From: an uncultured Clostridium sp.
GTDB lineage: Bacteria > Bacillota > Clostridia > Lachnospirales > Lachnospiraceae
Direction: 5' to 3'
NCBI GenBank assembly: GCA_902464345.1
Contig: CABQJA010000070.1
Coordinates: 1 to 10,181 of the forward strand
Length of the DNA: 10,181 nucleotides
Below are positions 1 through 5,855 of this stretch, in pieces (position 1 is the stretch's first letter; each line of letters begins with the position of its first letter). A program made the translations under genes and the position numbers. A model generated the notes under the pieces. It was not told where the DNA came from, ran no database searches, and worked only from the letters and a program-made list of their open reading frames with translations.

Positions 1-210
1 ATCCAGATGTGAGAATATGTCCTCCAGTTTCTCCTGCATCTGTGCAGCCTCTTTCTCGTTTGCCTCCGGCAGCATGTCTTCCTCTTCCCGGTTCATCTGT
101 GTCAGCTCTTCCAGCTGAATCTCCTGCTGCTCCATACACTCTTCACGGCTCACAAATTCAATTCGAAATAATAATTTAAAGATGCTTTCCCGTAACTGTC
201 GTCTTGTCAT
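1..210 (-). CDS. nusB: NusB, transcription antitermination factor (partial, C-terminus outside window)
   Basis: NusB binds the boxA RNA element with NusE (ribosomal protein S10) and supports antitermination of rRNA operons. Only the first 70 residues are here; the gene runs off the left edge. The protein opens MTRRQLRESIFKLLFRIEF, a typical clostridial NusB N-terminus (basic start, then the first helix with the KLLF core). It continues with a very acidic stretch rich in Glu and Gln (about residues 27-65), which I take for the lineage-specific extension between the first helices. The ATG at 208-210 is preceded by GGAGG with a 6-nt spacer, which fixes the start. It lies downstream of asp23 with a 91-bp gap holding a large hairpin, and is probably co-transcribed with it. 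Its place beside asp23 and the spoIIIA operon matches the usual Firmicutes order, in which nusB follows yqhY (asp23-like). Confidence 0.88.
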   Translation of the reverse strand, partial: MTRRQLRESIFKLLFRIEFVSREECMEQQEIQLEELTQMNREEEDMLPEANEKEAAQMQEKLEDIFSHLD

Positions 211-240
211 AATGTTCCTCCATCTGTATCTTTCCTTTTT

Positions 241-287
241 CATGGAATGAGGACAAATCCACCCAAGCAGATCTGTCCTCATCCATG
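241..287 (-). other. Large hairpin in the asp23-nusB intergenic region
   Basis: Two arms pair over about 18 bp. In plus coordinates, 247-259 pairs with 270-282 (13 bp, one G-U in the minus-strand RNA) and 241-245 pairs with 283-287, with one unpaired base at 246 and a 10-nt loop (260-269). On the minus strand the hairpin is followed by A-rich sequence, not a U-tract, so it is not a standard intrinsic terminator for asp23. It ends about 20 nt before the nusB ribosome binding site. It could be an mRNA processing or stability element, or an attenuator. The structure is seen directly; its role is unknown. Confidence 0.7.
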
Positions 288-301
288 GAATTTCATACTG
301 A

Positions 302-733
302 TTACTTTCTTACTATCCGGACTGCCTTCTGTGTTTTCTGTGGTTTCTGCGGTTTGTCAACTGCAACGCCGACAATTCTCACATCTACACGTTCCACTGT
401 TAATCCTGTCATGCTCTCAATCGCATTCTTAACACGTTCCTGAACCTGCTCCGAAACTTTCGGAATACTGTATCCGTATTTCATCTCAAGTGCCAGATCA
501 ATGGCAACACTCTCCGGTGTCACTTCTACCTTAACACCCTTTGATAAATTATTCATGCCAAGCATGCTGATCAATTCATTGGATACATTGCCGCTCATCT
601 TCGCTACGCCTTCTACTTCAACAGCGGCAAGCCCTGAAATAATTGCTATGACTTCATCTGCAATCTGTACTTCACCAAATGCACCGGCTTCCCTTAAGCT
701 ATATCCATCCTGTCGTTCCATATTGATTGCCAT
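302..733 (-). CDS. Asp23/Gls24 family envelope stress response protein (YqhY-like)
   Basis: This 143-residue protein belongs to the Asp23/Gls24 (DUF322) family. Members sit at the membrane or in the cytoplasm; B. subtilis YqhY is linked to regulation of fatty-acid synthesis, and S. aureus Asp23 to cell-envelope stress. The family core is clear: GEVQIADEVIAIISGLAAVEVEGV (about residues 20-43), a SKGVKVEV strand (64-71), then the helix VSEQVQERVKNAIESMTG with the closing strand VERVDVRIVGV. The C-terminus ends in a short Pro/Gln/Lys tail (PQK-PQK-TQK) encoded by three 9-bp repeats, then a basic RIVRK. The ATG at 731-733 has AGGAGG with a 7-nt spacer. A sigma-A promoter lies directly upstream and nusB directly downstream. 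The exact biological role in this organism cannot be read from sequence. Confidence 0.9.
   Translation of the reverse strand: MAINMERQDGYSLREAGAFGEVQIADEVIAIISGLAAVEVEGVAKMSGNVSNELISMLGMNNLSKGVKVEVTPESVAIDLALEMKYGYSIPKVSEQVQERVKNAIESMTGLTVERVDVRIVGVAVDKPQKPQKTQKAVRIVRK
327..353 (-). repeat. Three tandem 9-bp repeats in the asp23 C-terminal coding end
   Basis: Three adjacent 9-bp units (327-335, 336-344, 345-353) differ by one or two bases each. They encode PQK, PQK and TQK in the tail of the Asp23-like protein. The repeat is in frame, so unit gain or loss would only lengthen or shorten the tail. Confidence 0.75.
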
Positions 734-774
734 ACTCCATCCTCCTAACGTACTTTACCTATAACATTTCCTTT

Positions 775-802
775 ATTATATCAAATTTATACACATTTGC
801 AA
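775..802 (-). promoter_or_regulatory. Sigma-A promoter for asp23-nusB
   Basis: On the minus strand, -35 TTGCAA (797-802) and -10 TATAAT (775-780) are separated by 16 bp. A start near 768 would give a leader of about 35 nt before the asp23 ATG. The -10 is a perfect consensus and the position directly upstream of an AGGAGG site fits. It suggests that asp23-nusB is expressed in growing cells independently of the sporulation operon upstream. Confidence 0.8.
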
Positions 803-835
803 CAAGGTTTTCCGTCAGAATCCCGGAATCCTCTG

Positions 836-1495
836 CTACTCTACTGTGTTTATGACGATTTCCGACACGTCACACCCGGCTTTTCTTGTAATAATATCTT
901 CAATCTGTGCTTTTTCAATCTCTGTCAGCTCAGAACGGTTTACCGTAACATCTACACAGCCATCACTGATCAGAACCACCGTTTCCTCAAAGCCCTTTGC
1001 CAGAAGCTGCTGCTCACAGATGGATTCCTTCTCCATAACAGCGGTCATAGCTACCAGCTCATCCACCGCCTTCTGCTTCGTTTCAGCATCCAGAGACTCA
1101 TTATTTACCAGCTCCATCAGCATAGCCTGTGATTTCGAACGGGTCTGCTCCCGGTTCAGCTTTGCATTCACAATGGCATCCGATGTCACCGACACCGCAC
1201 CCGCATTGGTAAGCACCGCCTCACCGATCGTATCATTTACCGGAGCACTTACCTCCGCATCATCCTGATTGCCCTCCGCACCCTCGTTGGCTGCGATCGT
1301 ATCTCCGTCTGTCTCGGTTGCCGTCTGCATGGTCTCCTGTGCCTCTTCTGTCTGATTTTTAGACAGCTCTACTGTATTTCCCTCCTCATCAATAATGCTG
1401 ACCTCCTTACTTGTAAAGCTGAAATACCCTGCGATGGCAATCATCACCGCCAGTGCCGTAATAATAATCTGATTCTTTTTCACCATCTTTTTCAT
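836..1495 (-). CDS. spoIIIAH: SpoIIIAH, stage III sporulation protein, ring-forming channel subunit
   Basis: SpoIIIAH sits in the mother-cell (outer forespore) membrane, and its extracellular ring-building domain, related to the YscJ/FliF family, binds SpoIIQ from the forespore to form the intercellular channel. The 219-residue product has one N-terminal membrane helix (about residues 8-24, after MKKMVKKNQ). A long acidic Glu/Thr/Asn linker follows (about 35-90), then the globular domain with the family pattern of a helix rich in Arg/Gln/Met (REQTRSKSQAMLMELVNN), LLAKGFEETVVLISDGCVDVTV and a final strand ending in EIVINTVE. I chose the ATG at 1493-1495 because GGAGGG lies 6 nt before it. An upstream in-frame ATG at 1514-1516 (seven residues longer, overlapping spoIIIAG by ATGA) has no ribosome binding site. 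Last gene of the operon; no clear terminator follows. Confidence 0.9.
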   Translation of the reverse strand: MKKMVKKNQIIITALAVMIAIAGYFSFTSKEVSIIDEEGNTVELSKNQTEEAQETMQTATETDGDTIAANEGAEGNQDDAEVSAPVNDTIGEAVLTNAGAVSVTSDAIVNAKLNREQTRSKSQAMLMELVNNESLDAETKQKAVDELVAMTAVMEKESICEQQLLAKGFEETVVLISDGCVDVTVNRSELTEIEKAQIEDIITRKAGCDVSEIVINTVE

Positions 1496-1512
1496 TTTTA
1501 CCCTCCGGACTT

Positions 1513-1902
1513 TCATTCTGTCATTTTACATACTTTGATTTTATGTGCTGCAATAGGAAATAATGCCTGCGCTGTTTCTATGATATCCTGTTCCACCTGC
1601 GGGGATCCCGCTCCCTGTGCAACCACCACAACGCCTTCAATGGCATCTGTATCCGCAGTCATGGTGATCATGACCTGTACCCTTCCGACCCCCTGGATCT
1701 GTTCCAGTGTATCCTGCAGCCGCTGTTCCAGTGTGCCGGTCTCTACGGCCGTCTCTGCCAGCTTCTCGTTCTTCTGATCCGTACTCTTCCCTGATCCGGT
1801 GGGAATACAGATCACCAGCAGAAAGATTCCGACCAGCAGAAATATCAGTAGCTTATCCATGCCAAGTGTTTTCAGTTTTTTCAGTGAAAACCATTCCTTC
1901 AT
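1513..1902 (-). CDS. spoIIIAG: SpoIIIAG, stage III sporulation protein, short form without the usual insertion
   Basis: SpoIIIAG is the large-ring component of the SpoIIIA-SpoIIQ channel. The product is about 129 residues from the ATG at 1900-1902, against about 229 in B. subtilis. It has one membrane helix (LLIFLLVGIFLLVICIP, about 19-35) and a short polar linker. The ring-building fold follows, with the signature QIQGVGRVQVMITM (about 68-81), EGVVVVAQGAG (about 89-99) and a closing ALFPIAAHKIKVCKM. In the B. subtilis protein, as I recall it, a long insertion separates the 'VMI' strand from the 'GVVVVA' strand and makes the beta-triangle. Here only about seven residues lie between them. The start is chosen because GGCGGGTGA lies just upstream; an ATG at 1921-1923 with a weaker site is the alternative. 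An in-frame extension to 2085 overlaps spoIIIAF and is rejected. Confidence 0.85.
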   Translation of the reverse strand: MKEWFSLKKLKTLGMDKLLIFLLVGIFLLVICIPTGSGKSTDQKNEKLAETAVETGTLEQRLQDTLEQIQGVGRVQVMITMTADTDAIEGVVVVAQGAGSPQVEQDIIETAQALFPIAAHKIKVCKMTE

Positions 1903-1952
1903 TCTTTCACCCGCCTTATTCATGTATATTACCCGGTTGCTGCCGCTAGAAT

Positions 1953-2153
1953 CTAAAAATGAATTTCGGATACTGTTTTTCCCATAATCTCCCCCGCTGC
2001 CGATAAGATCATACAGATATAAACCAGTCCGATCACAAATCTGGCATATTTCTGATATTTCTTTTCCGGGAGCAGATGCATACAAAATGCTGCCACCACC
2101 GCAAAGATGATAAACTCCTGCATAAATTCCCGGATTTTTTCAATCTGCCACAT
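1953..2153 (-). CDS. spoIIIAF: SpoIIIAF, truncated to its two membrane helices
   Basis: The product is only 66 residues, against about 206 in B. subtilis. It has a short amphipathic start (MWQIEKIREFMQ), a first membrane helix (EFIIFAVVAAFCMHLL, about 13-28), the conserved loop LPEKKYQKYARFV (resembling B. subtilis LLP...QKYAK) and a second helix (VIGLVYICMILSAAGEI, about 40-56). It then stops at TAG after VSEIHF. The C-terminal soluble domain, which has a ring-building fold in B. subtilis, is absent, and only 50 bp remain before spoIIIAG, so a simple frameshift cannot hide it. The ATG at 2151-2153 has a GAGGGG site close upstream. A longer start at 2228 lacks a site. Identity rests on position between spoIIIAE and spoIIIAG and on the loop motif. 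Confidence 0.8.
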   Translation of the reverse strand: MWQIEKIREFMQEFIIFAVVAAFCMHLLPEKKYQKYARFVIGLVYICMILSAAGEIMGKTVSEIHF

Positions 2154-2217
2154 ATTACCCCTCTCCCACTTCTTTTTCCCGATTTCTCCGCAAATCCTCT
2201 GTCCGGTTCTGCCTTTC

Positions 2218-3600
2218 TTATCCGGCATAATATGTTACATTGGTCGATACTGCGATGATTGCAATCGTCAGAAGAAATAATGCGATCACGGTCAGAACCG
2301 TTGAGATCAATATCCTGCCGCCCTCACTGACACTTGCGATTCCACGGAGCATCCGTTTATCTGCAATCGGCTGCAGTAATGCCTCCGTAAACTTATACCC
2401 CAGCACAAATACACTCATTTTCAGAATCGGCATACTGACCGCCATGACCAGAACCAGCATTCCTCCGACACCGATTGCGTTTTTTATCAGGATACCGGAG
2501 CCGATCATAACTCCGGATACGGTATTCACAGCCTGTCCTCCGGGTATGATTGCCAGTCCCCGCTGCAGTGCAGTCGCCGTTACCGAATCTGCTGCCGGTG
2601 CCAGCATACTTTTTATCGTATTTATTCCGACTACCGCAGCCAGGATTCCCTTTAGCATCCATTGGATCCCGGTTCTGATCAGGTCTCCGAACCGGGAGAA
2701 ATAATCCTCCTCCATCAGATTATTGACCAGACCCAGAACCACAAACAACTCTGCTAACGGAAAAATAATCTTCTGAATCCCATAGGATACTGCCGTCAGC
2801 CCCAGCACCATTCCCTCCTGAAGTGCCGCTGATGAGGTAAGCCCGGAAGTGACACTGACCGCCAGAATGTAAACCGGTATCAGAGTTTCCATGATCCTCT
2901 GCAGCTCCGCCACCGTCTCCCGGGCCAGCTGAAAAATAATCGAAAAAGAATAAAGCAGCAGGGCTGTCATCAGAAGATAGGTCACATAGAATCCATTCTC
3001 TCCGATCAGACTTTTTCCAAGCGAACCGCCAAGATTCGTAAAAAAGGCTGTGATCATAGCCAGCAGCAACAGCTTCAACATGATCTCCTTATTCGCATCG
3101 ATCTCCTGCAGAAACAGCTCATAAAATGCTTCCTGCCATCCGTTTTCTTCTGATATATCTCCCGTGAGCAGTCCCTGCACGATGGTTTTAAAATCATACC
3201 CGGAAACATTCCAGTCCTGCGTTAAGAGCTGGTCCAGCTCTCCGAAATCATAGGACTGTAGCAATTCCTCCTGAATCGCCTGCGGGTTCTGCTCTCCGTT
3301 CGATTCTGACTGATCCGGTCCCTGCTGTGCTGTATTCGGTCCGGCCTCTCCCGGTTGCTCTGTACTCTGCCGGACTGTTTCCAGTTGCACTGTACTCTGC
3401 CGGACTGTTTCCGGTTGCACTGTCCCCCGCCGAACCGTTTCCTGCTGTTCCGTTCCCCGCCGAACTGTTTCCGATTGCTCCATCACCGGTTGCTGACCGG
3501 CATCCTGCCGGATGACCTGTCCATATTCCGGAACCGCATTTCCACTCAGGCCGGTCAGAAATAACCAGATTCCGATTCCCGCTCCAATTATGCCATGCAT
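2218..3600 (-). CDS. spoIIIAE: SpoIIIAE, stage III sporulation membrane protein with repeat-bearing N-terminal linker
   Basis: SpoIIIAE is the large polytopic membrane protein of the SpoIIIA channel, essential for forespore development. The product is 460 residues from ATG 3598-3600, longer than the roughly 400 of B. subtilis. It begins with a signal peptide-like segment (GIIGAGIGIWLFLTGLSGNA, about 3-22). Next comes a hydrophilic linker with four to five in-frame 10-residue repeats (ETVRRGTEQQ type, about 42-91) and a conserved amphipathic region. About seven hydrophobic segments follow between residues 175 and 452. The family-typical stretch LAIIPGGQAVNTVSG and the following GILIKNAIGVGG lie near residues 349-380. 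The start is chosen because GAGGGTGG lies upstream at good spacing; the in-frame GTG at 3607-3609 overlaps that site. The extra length is largely explained by the repeat linker. Confidence 0.92.
   Translation of the reverse strand: MHGIIGAGIGIWLFLTGLSGNAVPEYGQVIRQDAGQQPVMEQSETVRRGTEQQETVRRGTVQPETVRQSTVQLETVRQSTEQPGEAGPNTAQQGPDQSESNGEQNPQAIQEELLQSYDFGELDQLLTQDWNVSGYDFKTIVQGLLTGDISEENGWQEAFYELFLQEIDANKEIMLKLLLLAMITAFFTNLGGSLGKSLIGENGFYVTYLLMTALLLYSFSIIFQLARETVAELQRIMETLIPVYILAVSVTSGLTSSAALQEGMVLGLTAVSYGIQKIIFPLAELFVVLGLVNNLMEEDYFSRFGDLIRTGIQWMLKGILAAVVGINTIKSMLAPAADSVTATALQRGLAIIPGGQAVNTVSGVMIGSGILIKNAIGVGGMLVLVMAVSMPILKMSVFVLGYKFTEALLQPIADKRMLRGIASVSEGGRILISTVLTVIALFLLTIAIIAVSTNVTYYAG
3331..3480 (-). 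repeat. 30-bp tandem repeat (four clear copies plus one degenerate) inside spoIIIAE
   Basis: Units of exactly 30 bp occupy 3451-3480, 3421-3450, 3391-3420 and 3361-3390, with a degenerate fifth at 3331-3360. The 3361 and 3391 units differ at one base. On the coding strand they read EQSETVRRGT, EQQETVRRGT, VQPETVRQST, VQLETVRQST and EQPGEAGPNT. The near identity of the middle copies suggests recent duplication, and the unit keeps the frame. Confidence 0.92.
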
Positions 3601-3629
3601 TCTGTCCACCCTCTTTTCTGCCGGAATGA

Positions 3630-4016
3630 CTAACTTAACAGAGCCTGTATCGTCTGGATGATCGCCGTCATCACCGGAATACTGACGATCATCATTGCCA
3701 CCCGGCCCGCCATCTCAACCTGTGCGGATACTGCCTGATACCCCGCATCCTTGCAAAGTCCCGATGCGAACTCGCACACATAGGCAATCCCGATCAGCTT
3801 TAACAGAACCCCTACATATGTCAGATTCAGGTTTCCGGTCAGCTGTCTCAGGAAATCGGCCAGCTGCTCAAATCCCTTTAATATAAACCCTATGATCAGA
3901 AGACAGATGGCAATACTGATCAGAATTCCAAACTCTGTATTCCGGCTCCGGCAAAGAAGTGCCGCCAGAATCCCGATCACTGCCAGTACTGCCAGACGAA
4001 CAATCGAAATTTCCAT
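3630..4016 (-). CDS. spoIIIAD: SpoIIIAD, stage III sporulation membrane protein
   Basis: SpoIIIAD is a small polytopic membrane component of the SpoIIIA complex in the outer forespore membrane. The 128-residue length is normal for the family. Hydrophobic segments are at about 5-22, 29-46, 64-82 (with a Gly-Asn-Leu lead-in) and 103-125. The stretch LLKLIGIAYVCEFASGLCKDAGYQAVSAQVEMAGR (about 71-105, quoted here only as a landmark by its LIGIAY and CKDAG parts) matches the most conserved part of the family, which relates SpoIIIAC and SpoIIIAD. The ATG at 4014-4016 has AGGGAG a few bases upstream. It begins 10 bp after spoIIIAC ends and is followed 30 bp later by the spoIIIAE start, consistent with one transcript. 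Confidence 0.93.
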   Translation of the reverse strand: MEISIVRLAVLAVIGILAALLCRSRNTEFGILISIAICLLIIGFILKGFEQLADFLRQLTGNLNLTYVGVLLKLIGIAYVCEFASGLCKDAGYQAVSAQVEMAGRVAMMIVSIPVMTAIIQTIQALLS

Positions 4017-4026
4017 ATGACTCCCT

Positions 4027-4221
4027 TCATATCTGGAACAGCTTCTGGATTGTCACAAACAGATCATAAATATACGGAACCACCCAGGTCAGAACCAGAA
4101 TCAGCCCTGCCAGACTTACCAGATACGCCTGTTCTTCACGCCCGGAATGTTTTAATATCTGATTCAGCAATGCAACTAAGATTCCCACTGCCGCGATTTT
4201 AAAAATCAATCCTATTGTCAA
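4027..4221 (-). CDS. spoIIIAC: SpoIIIAC, stage III sporulation membrane protein (TTG start)
   Basis: SpoIIIAC is a short two-helix membrane subunit of the SpoIIIA complex. The 64 residues read as a full-length family member: first helix LIFKIAAVGILVALLNQIL (about 5-23), the highly conserved loop KHSGREEQA (24-32), and second helix LVSLAGLILVLTWVVPYIY (about 34-52), ending in a short QKLFQI tail. The start codon is TTG at 4219-4221. It is preceded by GGAGG with an 8-nt spacer, and no ATG lies in the N-terminal part, so the TTG start is well supported. spoIIIAB ends 26 bp upstream and spoIIIAD begins 10 bp downstream. Confidence 0.93.
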   Translation of the reverse strand: MTIGLIFKIAAVGILVALLNQILKHSGREEQAYLVSLAGLILVLTWVVPYIYDLFVTIQKLFQI

Positions 4222-4247
4222 TAACGGCTCCTCCTATCTCTATTCTG

Positions 4248-4781
4248 TCAAATCAGTAATATCACCAGAAAGCATCCCGCAAGAAGCATCAGTCCGGTTC
4301 CCATTTTTAATTTCCGGGGCAGCTCCTGCGTCAGTCTGCTTTCCTCTTCCTCCAGCCGCATTGCACACAGCCGGATTCCCCGAAGCTGTGTATCCCTGTC
4401 CACAAATGCAAACTGACTACCCAGCTGCTTCAGATTCATCAGACATTCTTCTGATACTACCGTATTTTCGTAAAATCGTTCCAGCTCCTGCTCCCAGATC
4501 TCCTGAAATCCAAGTCCCTCATATTCCTCCAGACGTTGTCCCATCCTCTGCATCCATGCAGCGCATTCTCCCTGCAGATGCGTCGCACAACGCCTGAATG
4601 CCTCCGGCAGTGCCGCACATTGATATTCCAGCTCCCCCTGCAAAAGCTGTAACAGCTGCTGCAGCTGCCGGATCTCTCTGACCTGTCTGTGCAACCGCCG
4701 GTTATTCCGGGCACTCAGTCCTACAGCTGCGACCACAATACAGAGAATACCGGCTATTTTACAAAACATTTCCCTGTGCAT
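4248..4781 (-). CDS. spoIIIAB: SpoIIIAB, stage III sporulation protein
   Basis: SpoIIIAB is a membrane-anchored, mostly helical protein, structurally compared with GspF-type platform proteins, thought to work with the ATPase SpoIIIAA. The product is about 177 residues. A hydrophobic N-terminal segment (FCKIAGILCIVVAAVGLSA, about 6-24) is followed by an arginine- and glutamine-rich helix (QVREIRQLQQLLQLLQGELEY) that matches the family's LQxLxxEIxY region, long helices, and a hydrophobic C-terminal tail (GTGLMLLAGCFLVILLI). Start choice is uncertain. The ATG at 4779-4781 has only a weak GGA site, an in-frame ATG at 4767-4769 has AGGGA too close, and an in-frame TTG at 4794-4796 has GGAGG 11 nt upstream. 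All options overlap the end of spoIIIAA, which suggests translational coupling. Confidence 0.88.
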   Translation of the reverse strand: MHREMFCKIAGILCIVVAAVGLSARNNRRLHRQVREIRQLQQLLQLLQGELEYQCAALPEAFRRCATHLQGECAAWMQRMGQRLEEYEGLGFQEIWEQELERFYENTVVSEECLMNLKQLGSQFAFVDRDTQLRGIRLCAMRLEEEESRLTQELPRKLKMGTGLMLLAGCFLVILLI

Positions 4782-5700
4782 CAAAAATCCGTTCAATATG
4801 TCCGATTCCTCCCCGGTTATTCAGCACAACATATCGTTCAAAAATCCGTTCCTCTACCAGTCTTCGCAGTACCGGTTTGTTCCGGATATCTTCTATAGAC
4901 TGTCCATGAACCGTTGCCAGGATCGAACAGCCTGCATTGATCACATACTCAATCGCCTCAATATCCTCCCGGCTTCCGATCTCATCCACCGCTACTACAA
5001 CCGGTGACATGGAACGAATCAGCATCAGCATTCCATATGCCTTGGGACAACAGTCCAGAATATCCGTCCGCTTTCCCAGATCATTCTGCGGCACTCCCTG
5101 ATAACAGGCCCCGATCTCCGACCGTTCATCTACAACTCCGACCGTTACTCCCGGTCTTCCGGGTGTACCATCCGAAATCAATCGGATCAGATCCCGAAGC
5201 AGCGTTGTCTTTCCGCACCGCGGCGGTGAAATGATCAGAGTATGCCGGATTCCGTTCGTCCCCTCGATTCGTGGCAACAGACTTTCTCCGCATCCCTTTA
5301 CCTGATGAGACAACCGGACATTTAAAAATGAAATATGACGGATGGTCTTTATTTTTCCGTTTTCCATCACTACCTTACCTGCAATTCCGACCCGATGTCC
5401 TCCCTGAATCGTAATAAATCCCTGGCGGATCTCATCCTCATATGCATACAGGGAATACTGACTGATGGAATCTAAGGTGCTCTGAATATCCTCCGCTGTC
5501 ACTATGTATATATGGCTCATACAGGTGGTCAGCTTTCCGTTTTCATCCACAAAAAACTCCCGGTTATCATATATGATCAACAGTGGTTCCCACACCCGAA
5601 GCCGGATTTCCTGTAATTGTTCAAACTCAATATTCATGGAACTCAGAACCTTGCGTAACCGCAGGGAAAACACCTTCCACAGCTCCTTGTTTTTGTCCAT
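4759..5700 (-). CDS. spoIIIAA: SpoIIIAA, stage III sporulation ATPase
   Basis: SpoIIIAA is the cytoplasmic ATPase of the SpoIIIA complex, on the mother-cell side, similar to secretion-type ATPases of the AAA/RecA-like class. The product has 313 residues, the usual family length. An N-terminal region contains EIRLRVWEPL (about 31-40) and the family motif IRQGFITIQGGHRVGIAG (91-108). Walker A is SPPRCGKTT (158-166). The box GVVDERSEIGACYQG (188-202) and Walker B VVVAVDEIG (234-242, Asp239-Glu240) follow, then ATVHG (262-266), probably the sensor region. The ATG at 5698-5700 has a strong AGGAGG site 7 nt upstream. First gene of the operon; a sigma-E-like promoter and the efp terminator lie just upstream. 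The end overlaps spoIIIAB. Confidence 0.95.
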   Translation of the reverse strand: MDKNKELWKVFSLRLRKVLSSMNIEFEQLQEIRLRVWEPLLIIYDNREFFVDENGKLTTCMSHIYIVTAEDIQSTLDSISQYSLYAYEDEIRQGFITIQGGHRVGIAGKVVMENGKIKTIRHISFLNVRLSHQVKGCGESLLPRIEGTNGIRHTLIISPPRCGKTTLLRDLIRLISDGTPGRPGVTVGVVDERSEIGACYQGVPQNDLGKRTDILDCCPKAYGMLMLIRSMSPVVVAVDEIGSREDIEAIEYVINAGCSILATVHGQSIEDIRNKPVLRRLVEERIFERYVVLNNRGGIGHIERIFDAQGNVL

Positions 5701-5721
5701 GCTCCCCCCTCCTTTCTTCTA

Positions 5722-5749
5722 AATATATGAAGCTCCTTACAAAATAGAA
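5722..5749 (-). promoter_or_regulatory. Candidate sigma-E promoter for the spoIIIA operon
   Basis: On the minus strand, CATATATT (5722-5729) matches the sigma-E -10 consensus CATACAnT at all but one position. TTCTATT (5743-5749) lies 13 bp upstream and shares the TATT end of the sigma-E -35. The predicted start near 5715 would place the mRNA 5' end almost at the ribosome binding site. The B. subtilis spoIIIA operon is a sigma-E target, which supports the call, but short consensus matches are common in AT-rich DNA. Confidence 0.5.
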
Positions 5750-5756
5750 CAGCCGA

Positions 5757-5806
5757 TAAAAAAAGCACTGTACCTGACTGAATGTCTTCAATCAAATACA
5801 GTGCTT
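5757..5806 (-). terminator. Rho-independent terminator after efp
   Basis: A perfect 10-bp stem (5797-5806 with 5763-5772) carries an inner stem (GATTGA with TCAGTC, one wobble) and is followed on the minus strand by a run of seven T. It lies 49 bp after the efp stop codon and separates efp from the sporulation operon. Confidence 0.92.
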
Positions 5807-5855
5807 CGATTCTTTCTTCTATTCTGGTATGAACGGAATCAATATACGTTCCGAC

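Noticed and set aside
803..830. Hairpin after spoIIIAH (TTCCG ... CGGAA) as a terminator
   Set aside because: The stem is only 5 bp with a 9-nt loop and has no T-run on the minus strand.
1903..2085. In-frame upstream extension of spoIIIAG overlapping spoIIIAF
   Set aside because: It overlaps the conserved membrane helices of SpoIIIAF in another frame, and its residues do not resemble SpoIIIAG. Good starts with ribosome sites exist at 1902 or 1923.
1953..2153. Frameshift hiding the rest of spoIIIAF
   Set aside because: Only about 50 bp separate the stop from the spoIIIAG start, too little for the missing domain in any frame.
3331..3480. Possible CRISPR array because of 30-bp repeats
   Set aside because: The repeats are directly adjacent without spacers, are in frame within spoIIIAE and encode a smooth 10-residue repeat.
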